Origin: Taeniopygia guttata | Lineage: Eukaryota; Chordata; Aves; Passeriformes; Estrildidae | Length of the DNA: 64,000 nt | Assembly (NCBI RefSeq): GCF_048771995.1 | Contig: NC_133050.1 | Coordinates: 4,228,501 to 4,292,500 of the forward strand | Reading direction: 5' to 3' | In this document: piece after piece, positions 44,501 to 57,494 of the stretch | How the letters are laid out: each line of letters begins with the position of its first letter | Numbering within the stretch: position 1 is the stretch's first letter | Translations under genes and position numbers: made by a program | Notes under the pieces: generated by a model | The model's input: only the letters and a program-made list of their open reading frames with translations | Databases searched by the model: none | What the model was told of the DNA's origin: nothing

Positions 44501-45500
44501 ACAAAGAGATGATTGCACTGTCTGCCTTGGCAAGACCTCTCCCTTCACCGCCCTTGGTAGGCATCCCTTCAGTGACTGCAAGGGGCAGAGCTGGTCCCTC
44601 AAAGTTTTCTTCCTTCCCCCCTACTCCCAACTCCCGTCCTTGTCATAAAGAGTAGGAATCAAAAACAAGCCTGTGGCTTTGCTAGCATAGCAGAAGAAAA
44701 ATCAATCTCCTTGTTGACCTGGTGAAAGAAAGGTGGAGTACCTGAAGTTCAGTTTTCCCATCTCCAGATGCCGCTTACACTGATAGGCAAACTTTCACAG
44801 AAGAAGGAGAGTAATCTGCAAGTGCTCTGCTGTAGTGTGGATTCATCTGTCCAAAAGCAGCAGATAAAGGTGAAGGCAGCTCACTTCCACACTCACTCCC
44901 TAGTTTGCATCTAGAGAAAGTTTTGAAATTTGGGAAAGAAAAGAAGATAATTTGCAACCATGAAAAATGAGATAAAACAAAGCAGTGTAGGGAAAGGGAA
45001 ACTGAGCAAAGCAAAAAAAACTGGCACATTTTTACCTGTTGATGTTGCTGTCACCAATGGGGCTTTTTATTCTCTTCAAGCCAGGCAAAAGCTGAGGTGT
45101 AACCTCTCCTCCAGGGCTGGATATCCAGAGGAGTCACCTCATGGAGCACGTGGCAGAGGTGGCCGTGATGCTGAGCTTTGGCTGGGAGTCCTCTCAGGAA
45201 CACGACGGGTGTGGTGAGGCATCACGGAGCTCTTGGCTGCGTCAGCTGCCCACCTGTGATTGCAGGGATGCTCAATTGGCAAAGAGTCACCCTTCCAGCG
45301 GTGGGATGCTTCATAAACTGCTGGAAAGTCTGGCAAAGAGGTCACAAACACTGCTGGGAAGGTCTGGGAAACACCTCAAAAGAAAAGGAGAAATGGGAAA
45401 GAAGAATAGAAAAGAAAATAAAAAAAAGGCAGAAAATTAAAAAGAAAAAGAAAAAAGGAGAAAGGGGGAAAGGAGATTTTGTTGCAGTGAATGCCTGCTG
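41571..45500. other. Intergenic, no gene recognised
   Basis: AT-rich DNA lacking any supported gene. A T-rich run occurs at 42511-42532. 43910-43960 weakly resembles decayed CR1 3' sequence. A purine-rich stretch lies at 45378-45478. Confidence 0.4.
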
Positions 45501-45529
45501 CGAAATAGCAAGGCTGGAACTGCCCAGAA

Positions 45530-45800
45530 TGCAGCGGAGACGCTCCGGAGCCCGCCGGGCCCGGCGCTGCCCGTGCGGCCGCCGCAGCACGGTCCAACAC
45601 CGCCTCTCACGGCTCCGCTGCTGCCAGAACCCGCTTTTGGGGGCCGCGCAGGCAGCTCCTGCCGCAGCCCACGGCACCGATTCCACCCTGCCACAGCTCC
45701 GACATCGCCGGGGCGCGCCCCGTGTCCCACGGCGGCAGAGCGCAGCGGGGACCCGGCCAGCCGCACCCCGCAGTCACTCCCCGGCTGGAATTGGGGTAGG
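45530..45800. promoter_or_regulatory. CpG-rich block, possible promoter
   Basis: CpG and GC content jump sharply relative to the AT-rich flanks. No convincing first exon can be attached on either strand. The 332-codon + frame running through it (45178-46176) has no recognisable domain and includes a Lys-rich low-complexity part. Confidence 0.35.
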
Positions 45801-45809
45801 CGGGGTGGG

Positions 45810-47670
45810 CTCCTGCCCTGGGCCACTCATCACGGACACGGGGGCACTTGGAATCAGAGGGGGAGCCGATTACCCAGCCCTGGCTGCACCCTGCGTCCAC
45901 ACTGAGCCACCTTCACACCAGGTTTACACCCACATGAAAATCCCAGAAGAGCACCTCAGCACATCGACTGCTGCGGACGCCTTGAGTTCTCCTTGTTTTG
46001 ACTTTGGCACAGACACTGGAAAGAGATGGTTTTACTTCTCAACATGGAAGAATTTCCATCGAGATGGAAAAAAAACCATCGAGATGGCTTTAAGCCCAGG
46101 TAATGCAGATAGCTGCCCAGAGCAGGTACCCTTGATAGATGACAAGGCAGCAGGTTTGCTGCTGCAGAAACTGTGAAAAGCTGAGCTGGATGGTGCCCCA
46201 AGACCCTTGAAGATGGCTCAGGGTGTGTAGGCAGCAGACACAGTTGGGATGGAAGGAAATAAAGAAGGATGGTCTCCCTGTCCCTTCAGTCTGGCACTAA
46301 GGAGGGATGAGAGGTCCCCAGGGCATTTCTCATTCCTCTTCCCCAGAAGCTGTTACGCCCTCTGGCCCAGGCATATCAACTGTGCCTGTACCAAACTAGG
46401 CATTTTCAGTTCAATGTAAGCAGCTTCTGAATTCACACACCTTGGGCTCCTCACGCATTTTTATCTGCCCTCCTTACCCCACCCCCCAACAAAAAAATGC
46501 AAGATCCTACTAAATATGGACAATGCATCCACTTTCTGTTGCAGAGCTCATGCACCTGAGCTGCAAATACAACTGGCTGGTACAAACATGAGCTACATTT
46601 ACATTCTGACAGCCTAACAGCAACCCAGAAAGTTTCAGTCTATCCACTCCAGTTCTCTCTGGATCTGCATCTCACTGAACAATTTTGGCCCTCAACATTC
46701 ACCTTTCTGTCGCAGACTTGTGGCCTCCAGCCCTGTTCCTTTCTACCTCAGCTGCCATCACTGTCCTGCTCCTCAGTGGTCCTGACTGGATGGTGCTTAA
46801 ACCATGTCTTAACTGAGCATCACCAGTGAGCTGAGGACCAAGGCCTGGCAAAGCAGGGAAAATTACCAGCATGGGTTTGCTGAGAGACCAAGGTCTGCAG
46901 GACTTATCCCTGGTAAGAAAAATAAATGGTATGTGAAGAAATCAAAAGGTGATACTGCATTGCTCAGGGTTTTGTTCAATATTAGCTGCAATGCTACTGT
47001 GCGATGTGCTGGCAGGGGTAAGTAAATAGATTATGCACTAAGCTTTGTACACTAAATAGTCCATTCCTGAATATATACTTCTCAAATTAATCACTGACAG
47101 AAGCTAATGACATAGTCTCAAGCCAAGAGGCTTGAAATGGCTTTGCAGAGGCAACCAGTCTTGATCTCTACTGGCTGCAGAGTCCTCCTGCTCTTGTTTC
47201 TCCCAATAAAACGTATTCTGCAGGTGCAATTATTCAGTGGCTGGGGTTAACTCAATGCTCTAAAGGATGAAGGTAAGGTAATCGACTATATTCATCTTGG
47301 TATTTCTTTTGCATGCTCTAGGATCATAAGTACAAGACAAAATATTATTGCAGGAGGCTGAATTTAACAAGGTATCAGCCAAGGGGACAGGACTTTAGGT
47401 GCATGGGGATACTATGCTGAGTGGGACTGTTGGGGAGCCCCAGAAAAGATGCTAGGTTTATATTAGCTGATTTCAAAATCTCTGTCAAAATGTGCCATAT
47501 CCCTGGCTGTCAATGTCATTCCTAACAACACAGGCTTTTCCCCTCTTCCGCAGGCTGAAAAGAAACTGGCCCTTACCTTCTTCCTAACTCTACCCTCCCC
47601 ACCAGGGTCTGATCCAGAGCCCGCAGGTCCTGCTAATGAGAGCACTCATGGTGGGAATATGGACACTTAC
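45810..47670. other. Intergenic, no gene recognised
   Basis: No recognised coding sequence. A short direct repeat of CCATCGAGATGG occurs at about 46056 and 46076. Confidence 0.4.
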
Positions 47671-48405
47671 CTGCTCCAAGGCCTTCCCCAGCAGCAAGCT
47701 CAGGCTGCCAGGCCTATGGATCCTGGATCATCCTTCCCACCGAGCCTTCCCGTGCACGGCTCTTCCATTGGCACATCTGTGCTCAGCTGGGACTACTCTG
47801 CTCACCCAGGGCTGCTGGTAAAGGATCAAGAGCAGCCTGGCCAGGTCTTTCTCCAGCTCCCTCTGTGCTCTTGGGGAAGGTAGAACCTTCCACAGGAAAG
47901 CAACTGGTGCCACAATGAGTGGGTGGCATCAGGCAGCTCTGGGGAAGCCCCTCAGGAATGCTGTATCCTGAGGGAACACTGTTGGCCTTGACCTGTTGGC
48001 ACCTGCAAAAGCTTCAAATCAGCTGCCTCAGCTTCCAGAGCCTCTCTTGGCCAGCATCCTGACGTGGATGCAGGATGGCTGCCAGGCGCTGCTGGGACCC
48101 AGCGGGACAGGAGCGGCTGTCTCGTGTCCACGCAGCACCCGTGACACAGCCAGGGCCATCCCGAGAGCAGACAGACACTCACGGGCCAGCAGAGAGGAGC
48201 AAGGAGCCCTGGGCTCCTCTCAGGGTATCTCAGCTGGGCTCGCTCCACAACACGCCCCCATTTGAAGGCCTGCTGATGCCCAGCTGCCAGAAATGCCTCC
48301 CTTGTGCTCTCCAAGATGCACAGGGAGAGCCAAGGAGCAGGACACCTCGGCAGGCAAATCTTCCAAGCCTTTTCTGAGGCCAGGCACACACCAAGATCAG
48401 CCAGG
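47671..48405 (-). repeat. Inverted duplication, arm B (partner 4512-5241)
   Basis: Reverse-complement match to 4512-5241. The lower-coordinate end, up to about 47880, is CR1-like on the minus strand. At its boundary the minus strand reads GGAGCAG then GTAAGT, a strong donor-like sequence where arm A reads GGAGCAG then ATCCTC. Confidence 0.8.
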
Positions 48406-48594
48406 CGAGTGCAGCTTCGCCTGTGGCCCTGTCCAGCACGTCTGTAATGGACCCTGTCCTCAGGGTCAGGGGAGCTACTGTACATTAACCTTGGTGTGCT
48501 GGGTCTGCTGGTATGCAGTGAGGAAGAGGGCAGAGACTGCTGCCATGCTGGTGGCTGCTGCGGCTGCTGGTCACTGCAGATGAAAACAGCCGTG

Positions 48595-48840
48595 TGGTCT
48601 ATCAGCCCCTGCTCCCGTTTCTGTCCCATCAGCAAACTTGCTGAGGGAGCGCTCCGTCCCTTCTGTCAGGTCACTGAGGAATAGGGCAAACAAGGCTGAC
48701 ACCAGCACGGCCCCCTGAGCTCACAGCTCTCTGAGTTTGGAGCTCCACTGTCCACTTCTCTACACCACTGTCCCTGAGCTACCCAATGTCCGTGATATGG
48801 GAGGCCGGGACAAAGCCTTGCTGAAGTCCCGGCTGACAAC
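48595..48840 (-). mobile_element. CR1-like LINE fragment (reverse transcriptase core)
   Basis: On the minus strand the piece near 48806-48830 corresponds to the SKAFD region, and the piece near 48600-48625 to SKFADD, in correct order for CR1 ORF2. The motif expected just upstream lies at 50075-50200, so the element is interrupted by about 1.2 kb. Confidence 0.6.
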
Positions 48841-50074
48841 AGCTGTCAGAACTCAAAATGTCCCTCAGACATTTTTAGATGTTCCCAGTCCAAGTCAGAA
48901 GCATTTAAGACCCTAGCAGGCAACTAAAAACAGCTGTAATTTTAGATTTAAACCATAGAATAATTTACCAACCTTACAAAAAGAACAAAAAGTTGCAAAA
49001 GTTTAAATATTATAGTAAAATTAGTCACAAAGTAAAAAGAAAATTTTTTAAGTGCTATACAAGAAGATTTTAAGTCTTATACAGGGGGGGTTTAGTTTTA
49101 TACATAAAAATCAAAAGTTTTAAGATAAAGAGATTTAGGCCTATCCTGTCCTCCCTCTTTCTTCTTCCTTACCTCCATATTCTTAGTAATGTTAACACTC
49201 CCAAACTAATTTAGGGTAAAAAAGCACCATTTAATAGACGTAATAAGCATTAAAGAAAAACTATAAACACTTAACACGTAATGTACCGTATAAAAAATAA
49301 CACCAACCCTGGGCGGGGGGAGAGAAGAAAAAAACTAAAGTCAAAAAAGATATCAAAGTATGTATGTGCCTTTACCTAAGCTACTAAGCAAACCACAACT
49401 ACCCAAGAAGACAATCTTTTAAATAACTTACAATCAACTACCTTGAAACCAAACAACAAAAAACTTCTAAGCCTTTCTTTAAAAGCACAAATTAAATGAA
49501 AAATTTTTCCACCACGCAAAACCACCCCAACCTAAAGTAAGCTCCAACAAACAGCCACTGCTCTCCCCTCACAAACCCAACCAGTCAGTGCAGCAGAGGT
49601 GGCTGTGAGATTGCTCAGCCATGGTTTTCTGTCACTGTAGAGATGGACACAAGACATACACATACACCTGTGCAGCGACAGCAATGGCTTCTTCTTTATT
49701 ATAAGTTGTTCTCAAGTTTTATACCCCTAAGAAAGTGTGATCTTAAGTCATTAGTTACATCAAAAAAGCTCAGGATATTCAATGGACAAAGCAATAGCTT
49801 ATTGTATTTTATGGGTACAAAGCATTGAATGTCAACAATTCATTGCAAATGTGTTTACCACAAACTATGAAGGCACGCATGCTGCTCCCTAAGGCACGTA
49901 TCCTCTGACTACAAGTAACCCCGATGTGTTTATCAGTTCCCATGCTAACAGCCTCGCTTTCTTCCTTGCCATGGATAAACTCATACTTTATTAATTTCTT
50001 CTTCTGCTAACTCAGTTGTTTGCCCTGCAGAACAGCTGCTAAGCCTGTTCACAGTTTTCCCTTTCTGTTATTCC
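48841..50074. mobile_element. Insertion splitting a CR1, with A-rich block and probable LTR
   Basis: This segment separates two CR1 pieces that should be about 130 bases apart. 49200-49560 is strongly A-rich and G-poor on the + strand. 49627-50035 begins TGTCACTGTAG and ends CTGCAGAACA, with TTTATT (49694) and TTTTATACCCC (about 49717), which on the minus strand are an AATAAA and a TATAAAA box, consistent with a minus-strand LTR. No primer site or target-site duplication was established. Confidence 0.35.
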
Positions 50075-50200
50075 ACAGGCTTAGAGATGACATCCAAGAG
50101 GAGCTATTCTGTCACCTTTCTGGGGATGGGGTGAGGCTGATAGGCCTGCAGTTTCCTGGCTCCTTCTTGGTGCCCTTTTGGAAGACTAAGAAGTTAAGTG
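50075..50200 (-). mobile_element. CR1-like LINE fragment (N-terminal RT motif)
   Basis: The + strand CACCTTTCTGGGGATGGGGT, then GAGGCTGATAGGCCTGCAGT, is the antisense of the PVSLTS-PGK region of CR1 ORF2. It is the missing upstream portion of the fragment at 48595-48840. Confidence 0.65.
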
Positions 50201-50286
50201 AGACCACTCCTATTTTGTCTGTACCACCAATACAGCCTCAGATAACTTTTAAATCAAGTCCTTGTGCTCACACAAGCAGACACTGC
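50191..50286 (+). repeat. Direct repeat, copy 1 (partner 53626-53721)
   Basis: About 96 bases starting GTTAAGTGAGACCACTCCT are repeated 3.4 kb downstream with a single visible mismatch. Function unknown. Confidence 0.85.
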
Positions 50287-53200
50287 ATGTTCAAGGCACA
50301 AGACCTGAATGTCTTGATGGGGAAGGGCTTTACAATACTTTACAGAAGACAGCATTTTTCACCTTTGTTTTATTTGTGTGCGAAAATGAAGAGCAATATT
50401 CTGTTGAGAGACTGAATTAATATCAAAATCAAGCTAAACCAAGCTTTCAAGTTAAGGAACACCAGGCCAGAACCTCCCTGAACAGGGTCAGTTCTCTCTA
50501 TACATTCCCAAGCTTTAATAGCCTTCACTTGTACAACTGTAGATTTATTTTCTACAGGGTTCCCTCCTTGTTCTGTAACGGCAAGCACAGGTGCAAACCT
50601 GCTGTTCCCCAACATTTGAATGCTCCATTTTGAAATCTTAATTTTTATTAATAAAGTAATAACTACACCTTAACAAGGTACCCAAAAATACTAGATTGAA
50701 ATCTATAAAATGCTGCTGACAGAGCCCTTTTCTGAGTGTAAGTGCGTAAGTATCCTTAAGACTAGCAAGAGCATTCCCCATATCTCTGGTGGGGAAGGAC
50801 AAGATTGATCTGCGTTGTCAGGCAACCAATTGCAAACTAAATATAACACTTCTAAACGCTTGTGTATCTCATATTCATTAAACACAGAAACTAGATAAAA
50901 GGGGTTCTGCAAACTCCCCATACTCTTCTTTCTCCCACAGAGAGAGAGGACCAGCACCTGGAGGAGACTGTGACGTTTCTGGACAGGGACTCACTGCTGA
51001 CGGCTGCCATGTGCGACAGCAAGCAGGAGGGCCCTGGTGCCAGGGAGCCAGGTGAGGGCAAGGCCACCCTCCCACAGCCGGGCCAGGGGCTCCTGTGGCA
51101 GGCGTTGTGTGAGCCCAGAGCAGAGGCAGGGGGAGGCAGGAGCTGCTCAGCCATGCTGCGGCTGGGAGCCCCAGATTTATTTCTGCTTCCAGCACTGCCC
51201 TGCTGCTTTGCCTTCAGCATTAATTTCACCTCACCCAGCTGAACATGGCCCATCCTTTGGCTCTGTGTGGTGCCCCTCAGTGGCCTGTAAGCTCTGCTGG
51301 CTCCAGGATTGTGATTTCACACTCTGCAGCACTACCAGTGACCACAGCTGTGTCTGTGGGGCTGTCAAAGCCCTTTGGGCCATGCCCAGGACAAACAGGA
51401 CATGAGGGGATCCCTTCACACGTGCACAGGGAGGAAAATAAAGTAATGGACCAGGGAGTAAAGGTAAACAAAAAATCCTCTTCAGTTACACATATGGAAC
51501 ATTCCTGACACAGAAAAAGCATTCCACCTTGCAGGAGAAAGACTGTCCAAAAGTATCACACACAGCAAACTCAGGTGGCTGTGTCACCACTGGGGTGTGA
51601 CCAGGCAGGGCCCACTGGAAGCACAGATTGTTCTGCCAGCACTAAACCAGGGTGAGTGTGAAGGTCACTGAACACTCCTTGAATTCTCCCCACCCTGAAA
51701 CACCTGGGTTAAATAACTGCCTGTGAAAGAAAACCAGTGATTCATTACCAATCCAGCTTCCCTTTCCTGCAGGGGATATGGGATGCTGTCAACACACCTC
51801 AGGGTACAGAAGATAAGACTAACGAGTCCCAAGCTTGAGGCCTTTGCAAGACAGGTAAGAATAAGGGGAAGCAGAGCTGGTGTGCTCATGGCCAGTCAAC
51901 TAACTTCTTATTTTAACAGAAAGAACACAGTGGAGAGTTTTAATAATTTGGGAAAGGTCAGCATCCAGTCCTACCTTCACAAACCTGAGATGTCAGCACA
52001 AAGAACCTCTGAGAACTTTGCCTGTGACTAGAGTGGACACTCCTTTTAGTGTGTTTGAGATGTCATGAGCAGCAAGTCAGAGCCATATGAAGTAGGAGTC
52101 ACCCAACAGGATGTAATTTTTATTTTTTTTTTATCATTTTCTGGAATTAATATGAGCAACCAACTGTAAGATGGATTTCAGCTAGAAATATCTTTTAAAT
52201 TAGAAGCCACAACTGAGCAAATAGAAGACTGTTTACAAACATTGATTATTTATTTACGGACACTCCTGCTAATGGAGTCTTCTCCCTAAAAAAAATGAGA
52301 GAAACTTAAAAGAATAGCACAATTTTCTGTAATGAGCATATCAGACACTTTGAAGGTTAAAATGTATTCCAGGCTAGAATAAAAGTAACACATGAAGGGT
52401 CATGGGTCAGCTAACTAGAAGACATGTGCATCAATGCCACTAGTCCCATCATTAAGTACACACTGTAGCTAGGAATTAAGGTAATAGAATTTTTAAAAAA
52501 CTTCAGATTGCTCCTCTTGAATTTTTTTTAAACAAATCCATACATTTAAAAAGTCAGTTCGTTAAGAAAAGTGAGTCTTCACATCAGGAAAGTTAAAGAT
52601 TTAAATAGAAAAGGCCCCAGCAGGAATAGCCCCAGTGGATGGTTTTAAACACAGCACAGAGAAAGAGAGGGGAGAAAAAAAGCCATTAACAGCTTTAGGG
52701 TCTTCCAGTACATTCTCCTCTTTAAATGCTGAAAAATAAGCACAAGGAAAGAAACATGGAAAAGCTCACAAAGTCTGTGCTAGTCTCAGTCAAGAATAAG
52801 AGAGATATTCAATGGAATTCTGGATTTTTATGAATAATTTACATCAGCCTTAGCAGGGTATGGTTTTGTTTCTTTTTCAGATTTAATAGGTTTCTGACAG
52901 ATAGCCTCAGGAAACCTTCTATAAAAAATCAGAACTTTGATTACATTACTGTCAATATTTTAGGTTTAAAACACAGATGTGGGAGCTCACTCATCCTTGC
53001 CACAAACGCATACCTCAATTTAAACTGCACTGTCGACATTGCAATATTGCTTCTAAGAAGCAGCACACCAACAGGATAACTTTCAATCTCTAAGATTTCT
53101 ATATATACACACAATTTTAGACAGAATTTATTTTCAATTTCTAATCCACTTTAATTCAAAGACAGTTTGGTGATTTCAATAGGTGCAAGATCAGATAAAA

Positions 53201-53625
53201 CAGATAAAATATAATCAAGGTGTGTGATTATATCACTTAGTGCTTCTTTTCAGCTGTAGATTTATGCTACAGTGAGAGATGAAACAATCCCCTTTAAAAC
53301 ACTCTAGAACCAAAGCTACAGCATGACTGCCTGTTCTCAGCAGCTCAAAGAAGAGGACATCCAGAAATCAAACTAAAACCAAAAGACTTAGACTTCCAGT
53401 TTGCAGTTTCCTCTGTAAAGAAGTCAGAGAATGCCTTTAAGTGGAGTATCTAACTAACTTCTGAGTGCTTAGACTGCAGATTAATCCTGTATCTCAAATC
53501 AATTTACTTAAGGGCATTAAAATGCTTTGAAAGAAAAATATTTATACTAACAGTCTTATTGCCCAGTGCCTTGTGCCAGTGAGCGTGAGGAAATGAACAT
53601 TTTATGTGTGTGGTGTAAACAACTA
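50287..53625. other. Mostly noncoding, one exon-like segment
   Basis: Apart from the exon-like segment at 50941-51051 nothing coding is recognised. The sequence from 52030 onward is AT-rich and without family signature. Confidence 0.35.
50941..51051 (+). CDS. Exon-like segment of unknown gene
   Basis: A pyrimidine-rich acceptor (TTCTTTCTCCCACAG) is followed by 111 bases and a GTGAGG donor. The open phase-1/phase-1 frame reads REDQHLEETVTFLDRDSLL and continues to AREP. The paired sites and acidic coding character suggest a real internal exon, but no flanking exons or family were identified. Confidence 0.3.
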
Positions 53626-53721
53626 GTTAAGTGAGACCACTCCTGTTTTGTCTGTACCACCAATACAGCCTCAGATAACTTTTAAATCAAGTCCTTGTGC
53701 TCACACAAGCAGACACCACAG
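53626..53721 (+). repeat. Direct repeat, copy 2 (partner 50191-50286)
   Basis: Matches 50191-50286 in the same orientation with one mismatch (CCTG against CCTA). The flanks diverge at both ends. Confidence 0.85.
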
Positions 53722-53771
53722 GCCACTTTCTTCCTGCCCAGTGCCCATTTCCACAGTGAACGTTCCAGCAA

Positions 53772-53888
53772 CACCCCTGCATCCCAGCACAGATAAAATG
53801 ATGTGCAGAGCACCCCTGCATCCCAGCACAGATAAAATGATGTGCAGAGCACCCCTGCATCCCAGCATAGATAAAATGATGTGCAGAG
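53772..53888 (+). repeat. 39-bp minisatellite, three units
   Basis: The unit CACCCCTGCATCCCAGCACA...GTGCAGAG occurs three times head to tail with one substitution in the third. Confidence 0.9.
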
Positions 53889-56370
53889 CTCATACAGAGC
53901 TCACAGCACAGCTAAAACAAGCACAGAGCAGAAGTAAAACAATGGGATTGCAGAGAGCTTCCCATACTCTGGCCTACCTCAGTGCATTAAATCTGCTTCC
54001 CACTGTTTAAACAGAACCATTTGGGATGGCAGGGGGAAAGCACATTTTCAACATCTATAGTAACAGGGACCTTAAAGCTGCCAAGATTTCTTTGGTCATC
54101 TCCACACTGGAAGACCTTTCCCATGCAGCACAAGGCAATGGCAATTAGAGTTAGCACCAGGCCAACCTCACAGCACCACAGGATTGGCAACAATTTTTCA
54201 CAACCTGCTCCAGCTCACAGATGTTTGGCTTTGTGTCCTGTAAATTTAAATTTACTTCACCTTGCCAAACTCAACAGTATCACATTTTAGATAATTTACT
54301 GATATTTTTAAGCAGTAGAGGAGAAAATCTGTGCATTATACACACTGACTGCCACTGAAATAATACTTGAACCTGAAGAGAAAAATCTACTTTTAGAAGC
54401 AACTGGTTTACACAAAGCATCTATTTTCCTTTGGCCTGTGATCTTCTAACACAGGCACAGATTTGTTTGACACACACACACATATTTACCTCGGTGAATG
54501 CATCTGGCAGTCAGTGCAGGTTGTCATAACCCAAACAACATCAGCACTTTGTGATGGCAACAAACAGCAGAAATCAATCAACGCATTGATATGTTGATAC
54601 AATTATTCCTGTTAGTGGCCAGGTGATTTATTGGTAAGTGAGATATGTAATCAAAACTGTTATTAATTGTAGTGCCAAAGATTAGAGGAACTGCATATAA
54701 TGACTTGCCCAAGTTCTGCACGAGCAGCTTTCACTCACATTTATGCTTGTTTTCTGTTTTAGACTGTAAGGCTCATTTAACTTTTTTTCCTTCACAAAGC
54801 TTTTTTTGTAATCAAGGGATGTCTTCAGCTAATATTCCGTGGCAATGGCATTCTTTGTAAATTCATATGTCATCACTGTTGCTTGTCATTTCTAATGACA
54901 GAGAAATACTTGGTTATCATTGAAGAAAAATTACAGTATCATTACTTGTATTATTTTTTAATTTGATGAGGCTATTCACTGAGCAAACCTCCCACTTTTT
55001 TCAGGCATTAATTTTATCCAAGAACAAAGTTCTTGCCCTTTTTTTTGCCAGTATTCTAGCCAGTAAAGCTCAAATGATACTATGATCTGCTTATGTCTGT
55101 TCTCCATTTGCTCAATACTCACTCATTCCACTTTTCTCCTTCAAGAAGCAGATAACTTTGTATTTAGTACAAGTAATTGTTACAGTAGTGGTCCAATACA
55201 GCCAGGAAAGAACAATAACTACCAAGAATCACCTTGTTTCCTTGGCACACACTCATCACAGAAGTTTTTGCTCTGAACTCTTACAGCTTGTACAGAAAAA
55301 ATACCTTTCATGGTTAAGGTGTCTGATATTGAGACTACACTACAGATGCCTCTACCATTTTGTCCTTTATTCTCATGGGAAGTATTCCTTCTAAAGTCAG
55401 TTTTATTAATAGTAATTGTGTTTATCAACTGAAGTGGTGGTTAACATTGAAAATCTTACAGATACACGCTTGAGGGGAAGGAAGGAGGAAGAGAAGGAGA
55501 GAGGAAGGGAGCTTTGATTAGCACACACATGCACAAGCCTCTTCTAGCACTCACTTGAACAATCTTCCTTTCATTTTATCCCTACCCCACATGGACTGCA
55601 CTATTTCATTAGTAATTTTTATTTCATATACACATTAAATTCCACGATTCTCCAAACTCCTTACTAAAGTACTGTCAGTATTTAATGCTTTTCTGTTTCA
55701 AACCTCTTCCCTTCTGTTTTATTCACGTCTTCTGGAATCCCTCTGTTGCTACACACTTGCTGGAAATCAACATCATCCTCACTACATTGAGCTACTTCTC
55801 CTTAAGCCAATAATGCTGGCAGCATCACCCCGTAAAATAAACCACAAGAATTAACAATGGCTATTGACTTACTATGTTTCTAATTCACTCTTTCAAGGTT
55901 TTATCTCAATCAATTAAAGCACTTCTTCCAATACTGGTCTTTGTATTTTGGTCTATTCTTAATCCTATTATTTATTCCTGATCCAAAGCACCACAAGCTC
56001 TTTCTACACTTACAGCTGGTGGTACCTTTTCACACAAATGTAGTCCTGAAACATCCTTGGGGTCTGGTCCAGGGAAAACTTCAGCCATTGAAAAATTAAT
56101 GGAATATTCTGTTTTCCAAGAAAGGTGTGTGCTGAGGAAATGGTGAAGTACAAACACCATGTGGGGATACGTGCCACAAGCAGCTGCCACACCATGGGAG
56201 TGGGGAGCCCTGATCTCTGCTGGGGAGCACGAACACAGGGAGGACAGGACAGTGAAGCTTACATATTTTCTTTACTTTGTAATTTCTGTTGTAAAATGAA
56301 TCTTCATAACTGGATTTTCAGCAGGAAATACTCAACTTGACATTTATCTGCATTCACACTGAATGGACTG
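53889..56370. other. Intergenic, no gene recognised
   Basis: AT-rich with only short frames. A minus-strand frame at 53987-54193 contains a hydrophobic run, but it lacks splice or start support. Confidence 0.4.
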
Positions 56371-56535
56371 ACAGGCTTGTTGGAGAGGGGCTTTGGGCAA
56401 GGGCCTGGAGTGACAGGACACCAGGAGTGGTTTCAACCCAACGCAGGGCAGGGCCACATGGGATATTGGGCAGGAATTGTTCCCTGTGAGCGGGGGGAGG
56501 CCCTGGCACAGGGTGCCCAGAGCAGCTGTGGACGG
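56371..56535 (+). mobile_element. CR1-like LINE 3' fragment
   Basis: CCTGGCACAGGGTGCCCAGA, preceded by a decayed GGATATTGGGCAGGAATTGTT, is the sense strand of the CR1 ORF2 end and 3' region. Confidence 0.65.
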
Positions 56536-57494
56536 GTCTGAGATCCTCTGCAATTTCCCAGTCTCTGAGCAGATCAGGAGGCGCAGCTGTTTTCACAAGG
56601 GAGTGCTCTGGCCCAGCCCCAATAGCCTGGGCATTCTCCTGATCTTTACCTGTGAGTTTCACAAGCATTGCCTCCTGAAGATCACACCTGTCCAGTGGGG
56701 AATGTTTCCATCTGATCCAGCTGTTCCTCTTCCTTTTTCAAGTAATTGACCAAATGCCTGTGCAGAAAGAGGCACTTCCTGGAGGAGGCAGTGGGTCAGT
56801 GCCAGCCTCTGCTGCAGGAAGGAAGGCGATGCCAAGCACGGACACAGGCATGGGCACAGGAGGTGATTGCTGTGCCGGGCTCAGCCCTCGGCGGGGCTGT
56901 GTGGCAGCAGCTCTTCCCCCAGGCCCTGCCCTTGCACGGCCCGGCAGCAGCCAAAGCTGGAGGTGCCTCGGCTTCCAGGCCTCTGGAGCTCGTTCACAGC
57001 CCGGGGGAATCGGGACTCGTGCACCAACAATGTCCCTCCCTCTGCAGCTGCTCCCGCAGCCGGCCCTGAGTGCCCAGAGGCCCCAGGCACAGGAGCAGCC
57101 CCGAGCGGGAGCCCTGCTGTGAGCCCAGGGCCAGAGCCAGCCCTGGCTCCCGACTGGGCCGGGGCTGCACTGGGTCCTGACAGGGCCTGGCTCTGTCCCC
57201 TGGGGCTGGGGGAGCTGTCGCGGGGCAGGGAGGGCCAGGGCTGGCAGGGGCTGCTCAGGGATGGGTTTGGCCCCTGTCCCTCCAAGCAGAGACGGCCCAA
57301 GCAGCTGTGCTGGCCCCGGGCTCTCCTGCCGGCCTGCTGGGCTTTGTTGGGTGGCACAGCCTGTGCCAAGGGGTGGCAAGGTGCCTGCAGGCCCCAGCTC
57401 TGGGGCAAACAGAGAACGTCCTGGCCGTATCCACCGTGCTGCCAGCTCAGCAGTGCAGCACAGCGCGGGCTCACGCTCCCCATTGCTCCCACAG

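Noticed and set aside
45178-46176. 332-codon + strand frame
   Set aside because: It runs through a Lys-rich low-complexity stretch and a CpG-rich block, with no recognisable domain or conserved motif.
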